Shown here: positions 44,730-55,850 of the stretch, in pieces
Numbering within the stretch: the stretch's first letter is position 1
Layout: each line of letters begins with the position of its first letter
Assembly (NCBI GenBank): GCA_917880885.1
Contig: OU862906.1
Span: 62,724,665-62,788,664 of the forward strand
Length of the DNA stretch: 64,000 nucleotides
From: Limnephilus marmoratus
Taxonomy: Eukaryota; Arthropoda; Insecta; Trichoptera; Limnephilidae
Direction of reading: 5' to 3'
The notes under the pieces: generated by a model
Database searches by the model: none
Told to the model about the DNA's origin: nothing
Seen by the model: the letters and a program-made list of their open reading frames with translations, nothing else
Program-made: the position numbers and the translations under genes

Positions 44730-45180
44730 CAATTTGGGAGGCGGGTATGGGTACCGCCGCCCCGCGAATCATTTATTGGATAACCAACACCTCTGCCACT
44801 GGTCATTCCAAGTGGTTCGTTATGTTTGGTGATTTGGCAGGGATGCCCGGGTTCATGGGGTTAGGTTTGTCCGGATCTTGGCGGCGGATGCGTCTGCCCA
44901 CCAACTGCGTGGAAGGCCTGGTTGAGGGAGATCTTTTGACCTCTTCAGGAGGACTCTATCGAAACATTGCCTTGCAGCGCTGTGGGAGGGATAGATATAT
45001 ACGCCCGTCAACCCAGGACACACTGACTCCAAGATTCCTACCCACTCTCATACCCTTTTCCTTCCCAGAACTTCCTCTCCTTCCTTTCCTTAAAAAGACA
45101 CCTTACACAGCATCCCTAAAGATGACAAAGGAAAATAATTCCCTCAGGGCCTCCTGTGTGGAGCTATTGTAAAAAAAAAA
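44730..45180 (+). mobile_element. SINE-like element, family P copy 5
   Basis: The only plus-strand copy: it begins CAATTTGGGAGGCGGGTATG at 44730 and ends CTCCTGTGTGGAGCTATTGT followed by ten A residues (45171-45180). The left half of the inner stem is deleted. It defines the family's length at about 450 bp. A 141-codon frame crosses it but is broken in other copies, so the element is treated as non-coding. Confidence 0.85.
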
Positions 45181-45842
45181 CTCTGCGCTTTTTTAACAAA
45201 TCAGTAATTAAACTGTAAATTAACGAATTTTTCTTTTTTCCAGGTATGTTACTCCGCTGTTACTAAGAAAACAACTTATTTATACATAATGGGTAAGCAA
45301 CAAACTATTTAAAATATACTTCTTTTCCTAAATTGTAAGACACTAACAAATATTAATCAACTAACAAAAATGAAACAAAATTACAAGATTTTTAGGTAAT
45401 GGCGTAGCTCGACTTTCTATTACAAAATGTTCACATTCGTAACAGCGCCAGCGTCTTTATTGGTAGTTATATAAAACTCACATGGACCATTTGCCAAACC
45501 GGAAAGTCTGAGAGAATGCACAGAACGTTGCGGCTTCCAAGCCTATTTCAGCCTCGGGGAGTTGGGCTGACGATCTTATCATATTTACACATTCAAGTGG
45601 GCCTTCGTAATTTAGCATTCATTGATAAGAGACAAACATTTTACTGTTTTGGACGAAGGACGGTGAGAGATTTTAATGTTTGCGTTCTGAGAATTATTGA
45701 AAATAAACAATGCGAAGCAACATTAAGGGCATGCTAATTATATGCAGGCTGCGTATTGGAGTCCCCTTGTAAATCAACTAGTGTTGCAGTAATTAACTTT
45801 TATGAAATTCATGAAATTGTAACAATAAAAAAAAAGTAATAA
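45181..45842. other. Unassigned sequence
   Basis: No gene recognised; a short frame at 45516-45737 lacks motifs. Confidence 0.4.
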
Positions 45843-46371
45843 TGAAAATGCAGAGCTTTGATATGGGCCTATAATTTTCAACGTCAGATTTTTGGCCGTT
45901 CTTGAAAATGGGAGTTACAAATGCAGTTTTCCAAGTGTTTGGCACAATTCCCTCATTAAGGGAGCGACTAAAAATTATGAATAATGGTTTAGAAAGGCTG
46001 CGCGCACATTTGCTTATGAAGAAAGGGGGAATTTTATCTGGGCCTGCGCCTTTATTGGGATCTAAATTTTCAAGTTGTTTCTGTATGTATTGCTAGCATT
46101 CATAATATTGAAATCAACCAGCATCACATACAGAAACAACTTGAAAATTTAGATCCCAATAAAGGCGCAGGCCCAGATAAAATTCCCCCTTTCTTCATAA
46201 GCAAATGTGCGCGCAGCCTTTCTAAACCATTATTCATAATTTTTAGTCGCTCTCTTAATGAGGGAATTGTGCCAAACACTTGGAAAACTGCATTTGTAAC
46301 TCCCATTTTCAAGAACGGCCAAAAATCTGACGTTGAAAATTATAGGCCCATATCAAAGCTCTGCATTTTCA
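45843..46371. repeat. 246-bp inverted duplication with 37-bp spacer
   Basis: 45843-46088 is the reverse complement of 46126-46371; the spacer 46089-46125 is element coding sequence in frame with the right arm. The transcript would form a very long hairpin. Confidence 0.95.
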
Positions 46372-47618
46372 GTAAGGTTTTCGAAAAAATTGTGTACGAT
46401 CAGATGTTTACAGCCTTGAGATCGTCACTTAACAACAATCAACATGGATTTATGAGAGGAAAATCTACAACCACTAACCTAACGGCATTTGTCGAAATCT
46501 TACAAGACAATATGGACCAGCGCGTACAGGTAGATGCAATATATACAGACTATAGCAAAGCCTTTGATTTAGTAATCCATGATGTCTTGTTGACTAAACT
46601 TTCACTAATCGGCGTACACGGAGATCTCCTCAGATGGCTCTCGTCGTATTTGAAAAATCGCAGCCAAGCAGTAGTCGTCGGTGGCTATAAATCAAATTGG
46701 GTAACCGTACCGTCAGGAGTACCCCAAGGGTCATTATTGGGACCATTGCTCTTCAACATATACATTAATGACATTGGAAAATGTTTTCTTTACTCTAGAA
46801 CGTTATTATACGCAGACGACATGAAAATATTCTCTCCTGTTACAAGTATCACTGACTGTATTCGCGTACAAGAAGATTTAAATCGCCTAAATAGCTACTG
46901 TACACAACACAACCTTCAAATAAATGTTAAAAAATGCGGCGTCATCAGCTTTACCCGAAACAAAAATCCCATTTCTTTTGATTATTCCCTTAACGGCACA
47001 GTACTTAAAAAAATGATGGAGGCCAAAGATCTGGGAGTAGTGCTAGACCCGAAATTACTTTTTGACCGACATATCGAATCCATAGTTGCAAAAGCTTCCA
47101 AGGTACTTGGCTTCATACTCAGAACCTGCAAACACTTTAAAAAGGTAAACACTATGAAAATGCTGTACTTTGCGTATGTACGCAGTTCTCTGGAGTACGC
47201 TTCTCAAGTCTGGAATCCCAGGTACACAACATACATAGAAAGGATTGAGAAAATACAAAATCGTTTTCTACGATACCTTGATTTTCGGGGATATCGTCCT
47301 CATCTAAGTAATGTGGAGTCAGCCACGTTTTTCAAAATCTCGTCACTAGAAAATCGTAGAAATTCTGCAGACGTAATATTCTTGCAAAAGATAGCCACCT
47401 CTGCGATAGATTGCCCGGAATTACTTGAAAGAATTCAATTAAGAGTGCCCACCAGACAAACTAGACTAAATCACACACTTAACACTCCTCGATGCAACAC
47501 TAACTCTAAACAAAACACATTCATTAACCGCGCTTCACACTTTTTTAACAATTCATACAATGAATTCGACTTATTCAACACAGCACCCCAAATTCAAAAA
47601 AAAATAAACAATAAATAA
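46089..47618 (+). pseudogene. LINE reverse transcriptase, N-terminally truncated
   Basis: The frame is open from the inversion junction to TAA at 47616-47618, about 509 codons, with no internal stop. It begins in the region before RT motif 1 (LENLDPNKGAGPDKIPPFFI), then FVTPIFKNG and NYRPIS, QHGFM, DYSKAFD (first catalytic Asp), SGVPQGSLLGPLLFNIYIND, LLYADDMKIF (YADD catalytic pair) and the thumb region with KDLGVVLDPKL. The C-terminal part has YVRSSLEYASQVW and IEKIQNRFLRYL, typical of Jockey/CR1-group elements. The endonuclease and ORF1 are missing through 5' truncation. The RT core looks catalytically complete, but the gene lacks its own start and promoter. Confidence 0.88.
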
Positions 47619-47960
47619 CTTCTAAACATATACAAACTATTATACTTCTATACAAATAACTTATTCACTCCGAGAATAGATCCGTCCCCTTCCCCTCCCG
47701 CCCACCATCCCATCCCAATAAGCTATTATAACTATTATAACTTTTATTACTTTTATTACTTTTTAATCTCTCTAATTAATACACACCAGTGAAAACCTAT
47801 TATTGGTTCAATAACATATACATATGTAAATACACCTAAGTAAATAATGTAACTGTTGGTTTTCCAAATAAAATAAAATAAAATAAAATAAAAAAATAAA
47901 ACCATGCAAAGCTTCCACATGGCACATTTTTCTTAATTTAAAAAACATAATCAATATCTT

Positions 47961-48291
47961 TCTAATACTATAACGAGGAAAGATTTGATTGTTTGTTTGC
48001 ATTGAATAGGCTCCGAAACTACTGAACCGATTTGATTTTTTTTTTCATTAATAGAAAGCTACACTATCGGCGAGTAACATAGGCTGTATCGGTAAGCTCA
48101 GGCGTTATATTTGTATAAATGAAAATGTGTGTATTTCATATATTTAAGGAAAGGCAGGGGGAAGGTGGGGTTTGCGGATAGGGAAGACGTGAGGGAGGGG
48201 GAAGGGAAGGGGGATGCACGGGAAAGGACTTGCAGGGAGAATCAATTTATTTCTTTGAATGACATAGCAACGCATGCCGGGTACCAGCTAA
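47961..48291 (+). mobile_element. Helitron-like element H3
   Basis: Starts TCTAATACTATAACGAGGAA, then TTGTTTGTTTGCATTGAATA, GGCTCCGAAACTACTGAACC and GAAAGCTACACTATCGGCGA, a block common to non-autonomous Helitron-like repeats of insects. A G/A-rich tract lies at 48150-48240. The 3' end GCATGCCGGGTACCAGCTAA (48273-48292) has a hairpin-like CCGGGTACC before CTAA, close to the CTAG terminus. Element H2 starts immediately after. Confidence 0.65.
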
Positions 48292-48614
48292 TATATTATA
48301 AAAGAAACTCTAAAAACTTAGAAACGAGTCCCGGTACGATCAAGGGAGTTACATGGTGTGGTAGATCCCTATCCCCCTCGAGGATGACGGTTCCCGTTTT
48401 TACCCAAAGGGCGTGCTTTTGAAGTTATAAGGGCTGGATGTTTCGTCCTCTTGAAATTTCCAGAACAGTCTTCTGGAAAGTTCTAGAAAGTTCTGGAAGA
48501 AGTGGCGGAGTATGTCGTGGAATATTCGGGAGTAGGGCATCGGGAAAATCATTGTGGAACATTCTAGTAAACTCTCGAATGTTGTCCAGAGCGAAGCCAG
48601 GTAACCCAGCTAGT
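48292..48614 (+). mobile_element. Helitron-like element H2, short HSE-carrying copy
   Basis: Shares with H1 the start ATATATTATAAAAGAAA, the block CCGGTACGATCAAGGGAGTT, GTGCTTTTGAAG and GAAGTGGCGGAGTATGTCG. The 3' end GAGCGAAGCCAGGTAACCCA followed by GCTAGT ends at 48614. It holds a perfect run of six alternating pentamers (48471-48498) and a three-pentamer site at 48453-48465. The inner tandem array of H1 is reduced to one unit. It encodes no protein. Confidence 0.75.
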
Positions 48615-48756
48615 ACAAAAGAGTTCTTTTGGTAAATTTTATTAAATTTACTTTCACGACAGTGTCTTTACATTTAATGTGCTTTTCAAAACTTTCTTCT
48701 TCTTCTAATTAACAATTTAAAAAACGTAAAATAAAAAAAAGATATTACAATCAAAC

Positions 48757-48850
48757 CGGTCAGTGGCTGAGTTGGCATCGCGTTTGGGTCCCACCCAGAC
48801 GTCGCGTGTTTGATTCCTCGGCTGGCTAAGCCCTCCATCACGTAACAACT
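48757..48850 (+). mobile_element. tRNA-derived SINE fragment
   Basis: Head 48757-48829 with a near-perfect A box (TGGCTGAGTTGG) and B-box-like TGTTTGATTCCTC, followed by GGCTAAGCCCTCCATCACGT. No second copy was seen in the window. The anticodon region is disorganised, so a tRNA gene is unlikely. Confidence 0.5.
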
Positions 48851-50586
48851 GAAATTTTCCGCAATAAACAATTAACAATACATGATAAAGTTACATTTTC
48901 CGCTACTGTGGTGGTAGTAGGAGATTTTCAAATATTGTCGGGTTATTCGTAACCCGGGGATGCTTGTCTTCCTTTTAGAGTTTTTTGTTTTGTTATCTAC
49001 GAGATTAAGAGTTCATTGGATTTATTTCAACAATATCCTTAAAAATTGTTACATAAATGTTTCCTTAGAATAACACCATTTGTTCGACAAATTAAAAACG
49101 TAATTTTTTTCCTAGATTGATAAATGTCTGTAATCACACGTCTAAAGTTTAGTAATGCGAGGGTAAGGAGCAGTCTTTTAAATCTTTAAATTAACTAGCC
49201 AAAAATTACAACAATGAATCTACATTAGACACACCTATAAAATTTTATGTCATGAATGTTTACTACTCGTATAACAATAATTGTACCATTTACCGCCTTC
49301 TCTGATAATGAAAATACATGATAAATGTATTCAACTGTATGTAGCAACTACTATCTGTCTTTGTAGTAGTACTTGTATTGTATCTTGAAGTGTTAATAGA
49401 CACATTTCACGAAAGGATTGTTATGAATTATACGGTTCTAGTGTAAAAGCTCAAATTTGAAAACGTCCTGCAAAAGCTGTTTTCCATTCATATCTCTAAA
49501 CGTGTTGCTCGTTTGAAGAAAAGCGCATTTTCCGTGAGTTGTCCGCTATGCAACCTTCTTCTGTTGATGTCGGTCTTCATTCTTACGTCTAGTAAGTGCT
49601 CACTAATCAGAACTATAAATTGTCTGGTCTATACCGGCACCTTCGTACGGCGGGGTCCCGTTAGGCCGCGGTGTTAGATGCACCGTAGCCCATTGTACGG
49701 GTACGTATATCTGTCGGGTATCTTAGTATCTTGCGACACCGCTCAGCCAAGAGGAAGATCGTCGCAAATAAAGCGGGCAATTAAATATAATTCGTTTCTT
49801 TTATTTCAAGGGCCTGTTTTTTTTAAATAATAATGGATAATGATGATAACTGCAATTTGAATCGAAATACCTACAGTAAAGAGTAAGGTATTAGATGCCT
49901 ACATATTACGTGCTCAAAATATTCTCATTTCCTTTCTGATATTGTATTGCGTAGGTATATTATCATAAAAACCTTGATAAGATAGTAAGGGAAGACCTAT
50001 TTAAAAGAATTTTATAAATTGATTTTTCCTTAATTTAATATTTGAGACGATATTTTTCGTGTCATAAAAACGAGGCGAAATTGTATTATGCTATCAAAAT
50101 TGCCAAAATAATACGGAAATTCTTCTCTCTGCAGCTGAAATCAGGAAAAAATATTTTTGATTTTCTGCTAGGCAACTTTTTATGACGCGCGAAACAATTG
50201 AACGTGATACATTTGACTGTAGCTATAACTTCGTGGTTATTCATTACACATAAATGAAACAGTATTGCTTTGTTTTAACCAGTTTTTTTTTATATATGCC
50301 GACCGTTTTCGAACTACCCTACTTTTCACTAATCCCTAGTCACGCCCCCACCCCCACTTCAAAACTTGGTAATATTATTATGTTAAACCATTGTTTTGTT
50401 AAGGTCATTGTTAACGTTATTCAAGTCAGTATGTTTTGCCTTGAGAATGGAACGGTTGTTCCGAAACCGGTCGGCGTATGTAAAAAATATAGTGGTTCAA
50501 ACATAGTAACATTTTTATTTATTTAATATGAATATTAATTATAAACAACGAAAACTAAAACTATTTATACGTAGTGTTAAGGGACA
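48851..50586. other. Unassigned sequence
   Basis: 49620-49780 is a GC-richer patch (GGCGGGGTCCCGTTAGGCCG). A 90-codon frame at 50254-50526 shows no motif. Nothing else recognised. Confidence 0.4.
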
Positions 50587-51066
50587 TACTTGACTTACTT
50601 TAACGAGTGATTTCTGATATTATTCTGAGTAAAAAATGGAAACGAAATTTTTGTCTCCTGTGACATTTTTAATATTTTTTTTCAGCTTAAAACACAAAAA
50701 ATCAGTAGATATTACACGGTACCTAAGCGTCGGGGTGGGGATTGGGTGGTAACTCAGCTGGGCGACCGGTGATGACACGTGGAAGATTTTTTTTGTTTAG
50801 TTTTGAAGAGAAAAATTAAAAAAAAAACTTTAAAAAAGAAGATACGTTTTTAGATTTTCACGGACAGAAGTATTTTCGTTATATGTCTCTGGGGTGATGG
50901 CCCTGATGATGAACACTGCAACGCTGTCCGAAACGTTGGTTAAAGAAGGAGGTAGCGCAACACGACATAACACCCCAAAAACATATAACGAAAATTAAAA
51001 AAGAATTTCATTCACATTTTTCACTCCAAATAATGTCAGGAATCATTGGTTAAAGTAAGTCAAGTA
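50587..51066. mobile_element. Foldback element with nested inverted repeats and hammerhead-like core
   Basis: Outer arms of about 66 bp (50587-50652 and 51001-51066; TACTTGACTTACTTTAAC at the outside) match at roughly 80%. Nested inside is a second pair of 24-bp arms (50873-50896, 50971-50994; 22 of 24 match). The inner loop carries CTGATGA...CGAAACGTTGG (50903-50937), resembling hammerhead cores found in Penelope-like retroelements. No protein is encoded. Confidence 0.65.
50903..50934 (+). ncRNA. Hammerhead-ribozyme-like core, probably degenerate
   Basis: CTGATGA (50903-50909) and GAAAC (50930-50934) flank a 20-base segment that can form an imperfect stem II closed by a short loop. ACGTTGGT follows, as in Penelope-type hammerheads with a minimal stem III. 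I could not pair a convincing stem I, so cleavage activity is doubtful. Confidence 0.4.
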
Positions 51067-52070
51067 GCTCTATAAATCGGTTTATGTTCATCAGTGCTGT
51101 AAAGAAAATATAAATCACGCAGGTTATGCACCTACTACACAATATCAAGAGATAATTTATCCGTTGATTTCGTTGAACTTGAAGTAATTCAACATGATCA
51201 TTAGATGAAAGAATGCAAATATTCCCATAAATGTTTCACGACATGCAATAAAATTCTCATGCGCTTAAAGAAGAAATAAAAACAATGCATAATTATTGAA
51301 TCACGTATTAAACTAAGGCTACTTTAATTAATTGAGGTAATAAATGAAGGCATAAAAAAACCTTACTGTCTCATAATAAATTGCAGCAGAGTAGATATAT
51401 CTGTCTACTTACGTTAACTAAACAAAATAAAGAATGCTTAGTATTGTCCAATGTCCATGCGTTAGACTACCATTCGGAACCGAATCGTTGAAAGAGTTTT
51501 AAAAATGACTTTAGCAACTTAATTGACTAGATCCGATAACTATGTGATACTCGGCCTCCACTAATTCTTCCCGCTTGGTAAAAATAACCAATCAGTGAAT
51601 AAAATTCTCACTACATATTAGAACGAGTGGAATATTTATATTTTTCCATGTAATTCAAAACCAAATAATTGTTAAGTTTTCAAAAATCTATAATAATTTT
51701 AATTTCCGTACTTGTTAGTTAATATTATTACGAAGGTTAGTTATAACTTATAATTGAAATTAGTTTAACATTTGTAAAATTTTATATTAAAGTGTATATT
51801 TTAAATTTAGTTACATAACTCCTTATATCTGCGAAATAGTTGAGAAGAATAGTGCAGGTTTGACGAACGCTGTTTATCATAGAAATAATAAAATCTTTCC
51901 AGTACCCTGGTCAATTATAAGCGAGGGAGTTTCGTGTCTGATTAAGCAAAGGATTACTGACACAATTTTATAAGTAGCATTTAATTTAACAACAGAGGAT
52001 TATGAATATGTATCGTAATAAAAACGCAAATATTTTAGAGTCCTGCGCCTATTATAAGAGACGGTGACCC
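51067..52070. other. Unassigned AT-rich sequence
   Basis: No gene or element recognised. Confidence 0.4.
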
Positions 52071-52195
52071 GACAATTGGTCCAGCGACATTTGTTCCGGC
52101 GACAGTTGGTCCGGCTGACAGTTCGTCCGGCTGACAGTTCGTCCGGCTGACATTTGGTCCGGCGACAATTGGTCCGGCGACAATTGGTCCGGCCG
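52071..52195. repeat. 15-16-bp minisatellite, eight units
   Basis: Units of the form GACARTTGGTCCGGC, some with an extra T (GACAGTTCGTCCGGCT), are repeated about eight times. Much richer in GC than the flanks. A 65-codon minus-strand frame through it encodes only the repeat (AGPIV/NCQPDELS) and is not taken as a gene. Confidence 0.9.
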
Positions 52196-52449
52196 AAAGT
52201 TTAGAAGATGTTTTCTTCAAGTAAGTATGCAAAGATGGGCGGTTGTGCTAAATAAAATAGAAATATTTTTCAAAGCTAACTTTTCCAACCCCTCAAAAAC
52301 ACTTTTTAGTAAAATGAAACTCTTAGATTTTCGACAGTTATTGACTAAGATAACCATATGTTACATATAGAAAAATAATCTACTGGTTTATTAATTGTTT
52401 TTGTGCATAATTCGTAGAACTACAATAAATTTTTCAAAATTAATTTTAA

Positions 52450-52590
52450 ATTTAATTTTTCGCAATGGTCAGCGCATTTGCTCGGAAAGTGTGGGTCGGT
52501 GGGTGGGTTCGAGTCCCAGAGGTGCAAATATTTTTCTGTTTTCAGATTTTCTGTTGTGTTTCGCTAATATTGTCTTCATTTAATAAAATA
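52450..52590 (+). mobile_element. tRNA-derived SINE family C
   Basis: Head with A-box-like TGGTCAGCGCATTTG and a good B box GGGTTCGAGTCCC (52505-52517), then TTTTCAGATTTTCTG, TTTCGCTAATATTG and TTCATTTAATAAAATAAATT. The body matches the minus-strand copy at 12797-12932. Confidence 0.7.
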
Positions 52591-55500
52591 AATTAAATTT
52601 AATATTGTTATTATTAAGTTCTGCAAGTACTTTAGTTTTAATTATAGTGTCAGCTGTTTTGGCTTACAAAGCAATTTTCAAATTATGGTTAAACCACTTT
52701 GAGACGGCTTATATATATGATTCCAAATTTCAATTTTTGAAGGTGTCCAAATTGATTTATTAGCGGTTAAACAAATTTGATGAGAAAATATTTGAGCTTA
52801 ATTGCAGAACTTATAACATTATTTAATTTAATTTAAATATAAATATATAAAAAATAATAATAATAATATACCCACTGGTGTGGCTCTACAATATCAAGCA
52901 CATACCCGATTTTCAACAAACCTGGGTTGCGTGGTCAGTAAAACTAGAACCACATACGCTTGTTCAACACGCCTAAAATATACAATGCATTAAGCACCGA
53001 TATAAAGTCAAATAATTCTACATAATATATCTCTTTTTACTGTCCGTGTACAACATTGGAAATTTTAAAGGGTCGAGCTTTTTTTAAAGATTACATGAAT
53101 TTCATTATTCTTTTTAAAATTTTTAATACATTTTAATCTTCTTTTGTATTGGCCGGCGATTCTTTGGAGCTCTACACCGCTCTATACAATTGTAATGAGT
53201 TCTGTGATTTTAACTTCTTTCAAAATGGATGTATATAACTTATGCGTATTTTTTTTTCTTGCCTTTTAATTTTATTTTAGTTTTTTATTACTGTCTTCTT
53301 TGAAATGTCAATTTTAAATAAGTAGAAAATATCATACACTATGTCCCACTACGTAACGCTAACAGTTTCTATGAACTATCATTTATTCTATGCTGGTAGT
53401 AGGGTTTTTTCTCTTTTCTAAATTATAGGTATAAAAAATTTATTTAGGATGCCGTAGTTAAGATGAGTATGAGTATGACTAAATAATGCACAGACTTCCA
53501 GTCTGAAAAAGTAAAAGTTGTTCAAAGGATCATATCTCGAATATATTGGGCTTTCAATGTCTAGAAAAAGAGCTTTTCACTCCCAATCAGAACAGTAAAA
53601 AAATGCTTTCCGGAATAGCTAGTTACTTTGATAGCAAGAATTTTAATTCCGTCAATAATTATTTTGTTAATTATTTTCACACACAATTTTTTTTATTTTC
53701 GAAAATAATTTATAAATAATATGTTTGATTATGAACTTTCGCGTAATAAAGTAAGTGGTTTTATGGTGTTAAATCATTGGATAAAGCATACAAACTTGTA
53801 AAGCTTTCGCTGGGGACCAATAAATTATTTTAAATTACTACAGTTTATTATAATTTCCGAGCATGCACCCTAAGAACAACAGAAACACCTACATTTTATG
53901 AAACGCATATCAGAAGATTAACTCAGAGAGTCATCATTGTATAGACCCTAACACATTTCCAGATTAATGTAGCAAGTGCTTTTGAGCTTCATAATTCCAT
54001 TATATTTATTACTTTAATTTTAAACGGTTCGTTAATGTAATGTTGCGCGTATGTTTAAATGGTAATAAGGTAGACATTATATTACACGATAAGGCTACAT
54101 GTTGAAAAGGATTTCAGCACATCTATGGACCTGATTTGGATGTGAGATTAATGTTATTGCTCTTTTGCGTAACCCCTTTATCTAGGAGCCGACATCGATT
54201 TCAAATTAAATCGTATACTTTATATCTGTAGGAAGATATTTTATAACTTACAGCCTTTTAACATTAGCCGCTTCTGCGAAGCTAACCGCGTTGCCTTTGC
54301 CTATCTTACTGGCTTCGCATACTTTAGTGCGTGGTTGCTAAACTTTAAGTTCTTTCTATAATCCAATATAAATTATCGGACCCACATCTGTCCCAACCTT
54401 CTGCTTCTTATTTTCACAGATCGCCATGGAAAACGCTTTAGAAACTTAAAAAATATATATTTTACTTTTTCAAAATTCCTTTCATTTTTTCGAAGTTCAC
54501 AGAATATGTGGAGTTTTTGGACCTCGCAATGCTTTTTAATGTATTTAAAAAAGACGAAGAAAAACTACAATGAGTGAGATTGGCTGACGTTTTAGAGAAA
54601 CTTATACCAAATCGGCAGCATTATAGCCTTCAAAATTATACGAAAAGGCTAAAATGGTCCGATGCTCTGTGGGGAACCCGCTTGCACAGCGCAGGTGTAA
54701 ACTAGGAGACCTAAAGTTTAAGTTTAGACTTACGGATTTCATTACTTCATTTGTGTGAAAGCACTATGAAATCATACATGATTTTAAGTACTTCAATGGC
54801 AAGCCAGAGAAAACATAAAAAAGTTTTATTATTGTTGAAAGTTTTGTTTTTATTCTTCTTGTTTTTCATCACAGCACAAAGTTTTATCTTCACAGTACTG
54901 CGAGCGCTGGTTTAATGATACCTAGGATTTAATAAGACCCTCTTGTACCTAGACAAACCGGAGGAGGCTAGAGGCAGTATGTAAAGGCTGAGAATGAAGG
55001 AAGGGAGAATTGCCCCTTGTGACCCCGAAAACCTCCTAGCTGGGTGTCGCAGCCTTATCGTGGAATGTTCCAGTTACTCGGATAATCGGATGCAATATAC
55101 CACCATTAGTGATCGATAATGACCGAGAAATGTAGCCACCAACCACTTGGCCAAGAATTGCATCGTTGCATCTATTGCATATATGCAACAATCACCGCAA
55201 CAAGTCCTTTGCTGCGGGCAAAGAGAACATCATAAACCCCGCTAATTACACTCGTAGAGGGATTTAGAGATTTCCTCATAGCATTTGCTTAATCATCGCA
55301 ATCTGATTTCGCTTAATTGAATGGAAAAACATGCTAAATTAATCTCAACGATTTGAAATGAAATACTCATATGTTACCACATCTTTTGAAATTTATTGAA
55401 CTTGCCCATCAATAAGAAGTGTTTTCATTGACCCTTCACGTTTAACGAGCAACGATTTGAATGAAGTCATTAGTAATACGAATTTGCATAGTTCCCAGCC

Positions 55501-55850
55501 AAAATTGGACAAATAAAAATAATTTTCCAATAAATGTCAACGTTTCCGTAGGTCGTATATTGTGCCGTCGTTTGAATTAATTGATACTCCTTACACACCA
55601 AGGAAATTGAACGGAAAATAGTAAATTATTTAATGGCTTGTAAAGACTGGTTTTCATTGACCAATGAATTGTCTCATAGAAGATATTTTTGTAGTCTCAT
55701 GGGAAACGCAAGCCTAGCCATATTTGTTTACCTAATGTTTTAGTTTCAACAATAAGCAAAAATTAATATTTTCGTAAAAACTCAAACGAGTTCGTCCAAC
55801 TAACACTTTAAAAATAGTACCTACCTAATTCCACATAATTTGGAGGCGTC
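52591..55850. other. Unassigned AT-rich sequence
   Basis: About 3.3 kb without a recognisable gene on either strand. Slightly GC-richer stretches at 54250-54330 and 54950-55240 show no motif. Confidence 0.4.

Larger units (their letters stand above)
45843..47901 (+). mobile_element. 5'-truncated, 5'-inverted LINE (Jockey/CR1 group)
   Basis: From right to left: an (AAATA)n tail (47865-47901), about 240 bp of 3' UTR, a long RT frame (46089-47618), a junction at 46088/46089, and an inverted copy (45843-46088) of element sequence 46126-46371. The inverted copy differs from its partner at one base that I can see, so the rearrangement dates from, or just after, insertion. No target duplication was identified. 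Confidence 0.85.

Noticed and set aside
45902..46096. 64-codon frame also found on the minus strand at 46124-46312
   Set aside because: It is the antisense of LINE RT sequence duplicated by the inverted repeat, not a gene.
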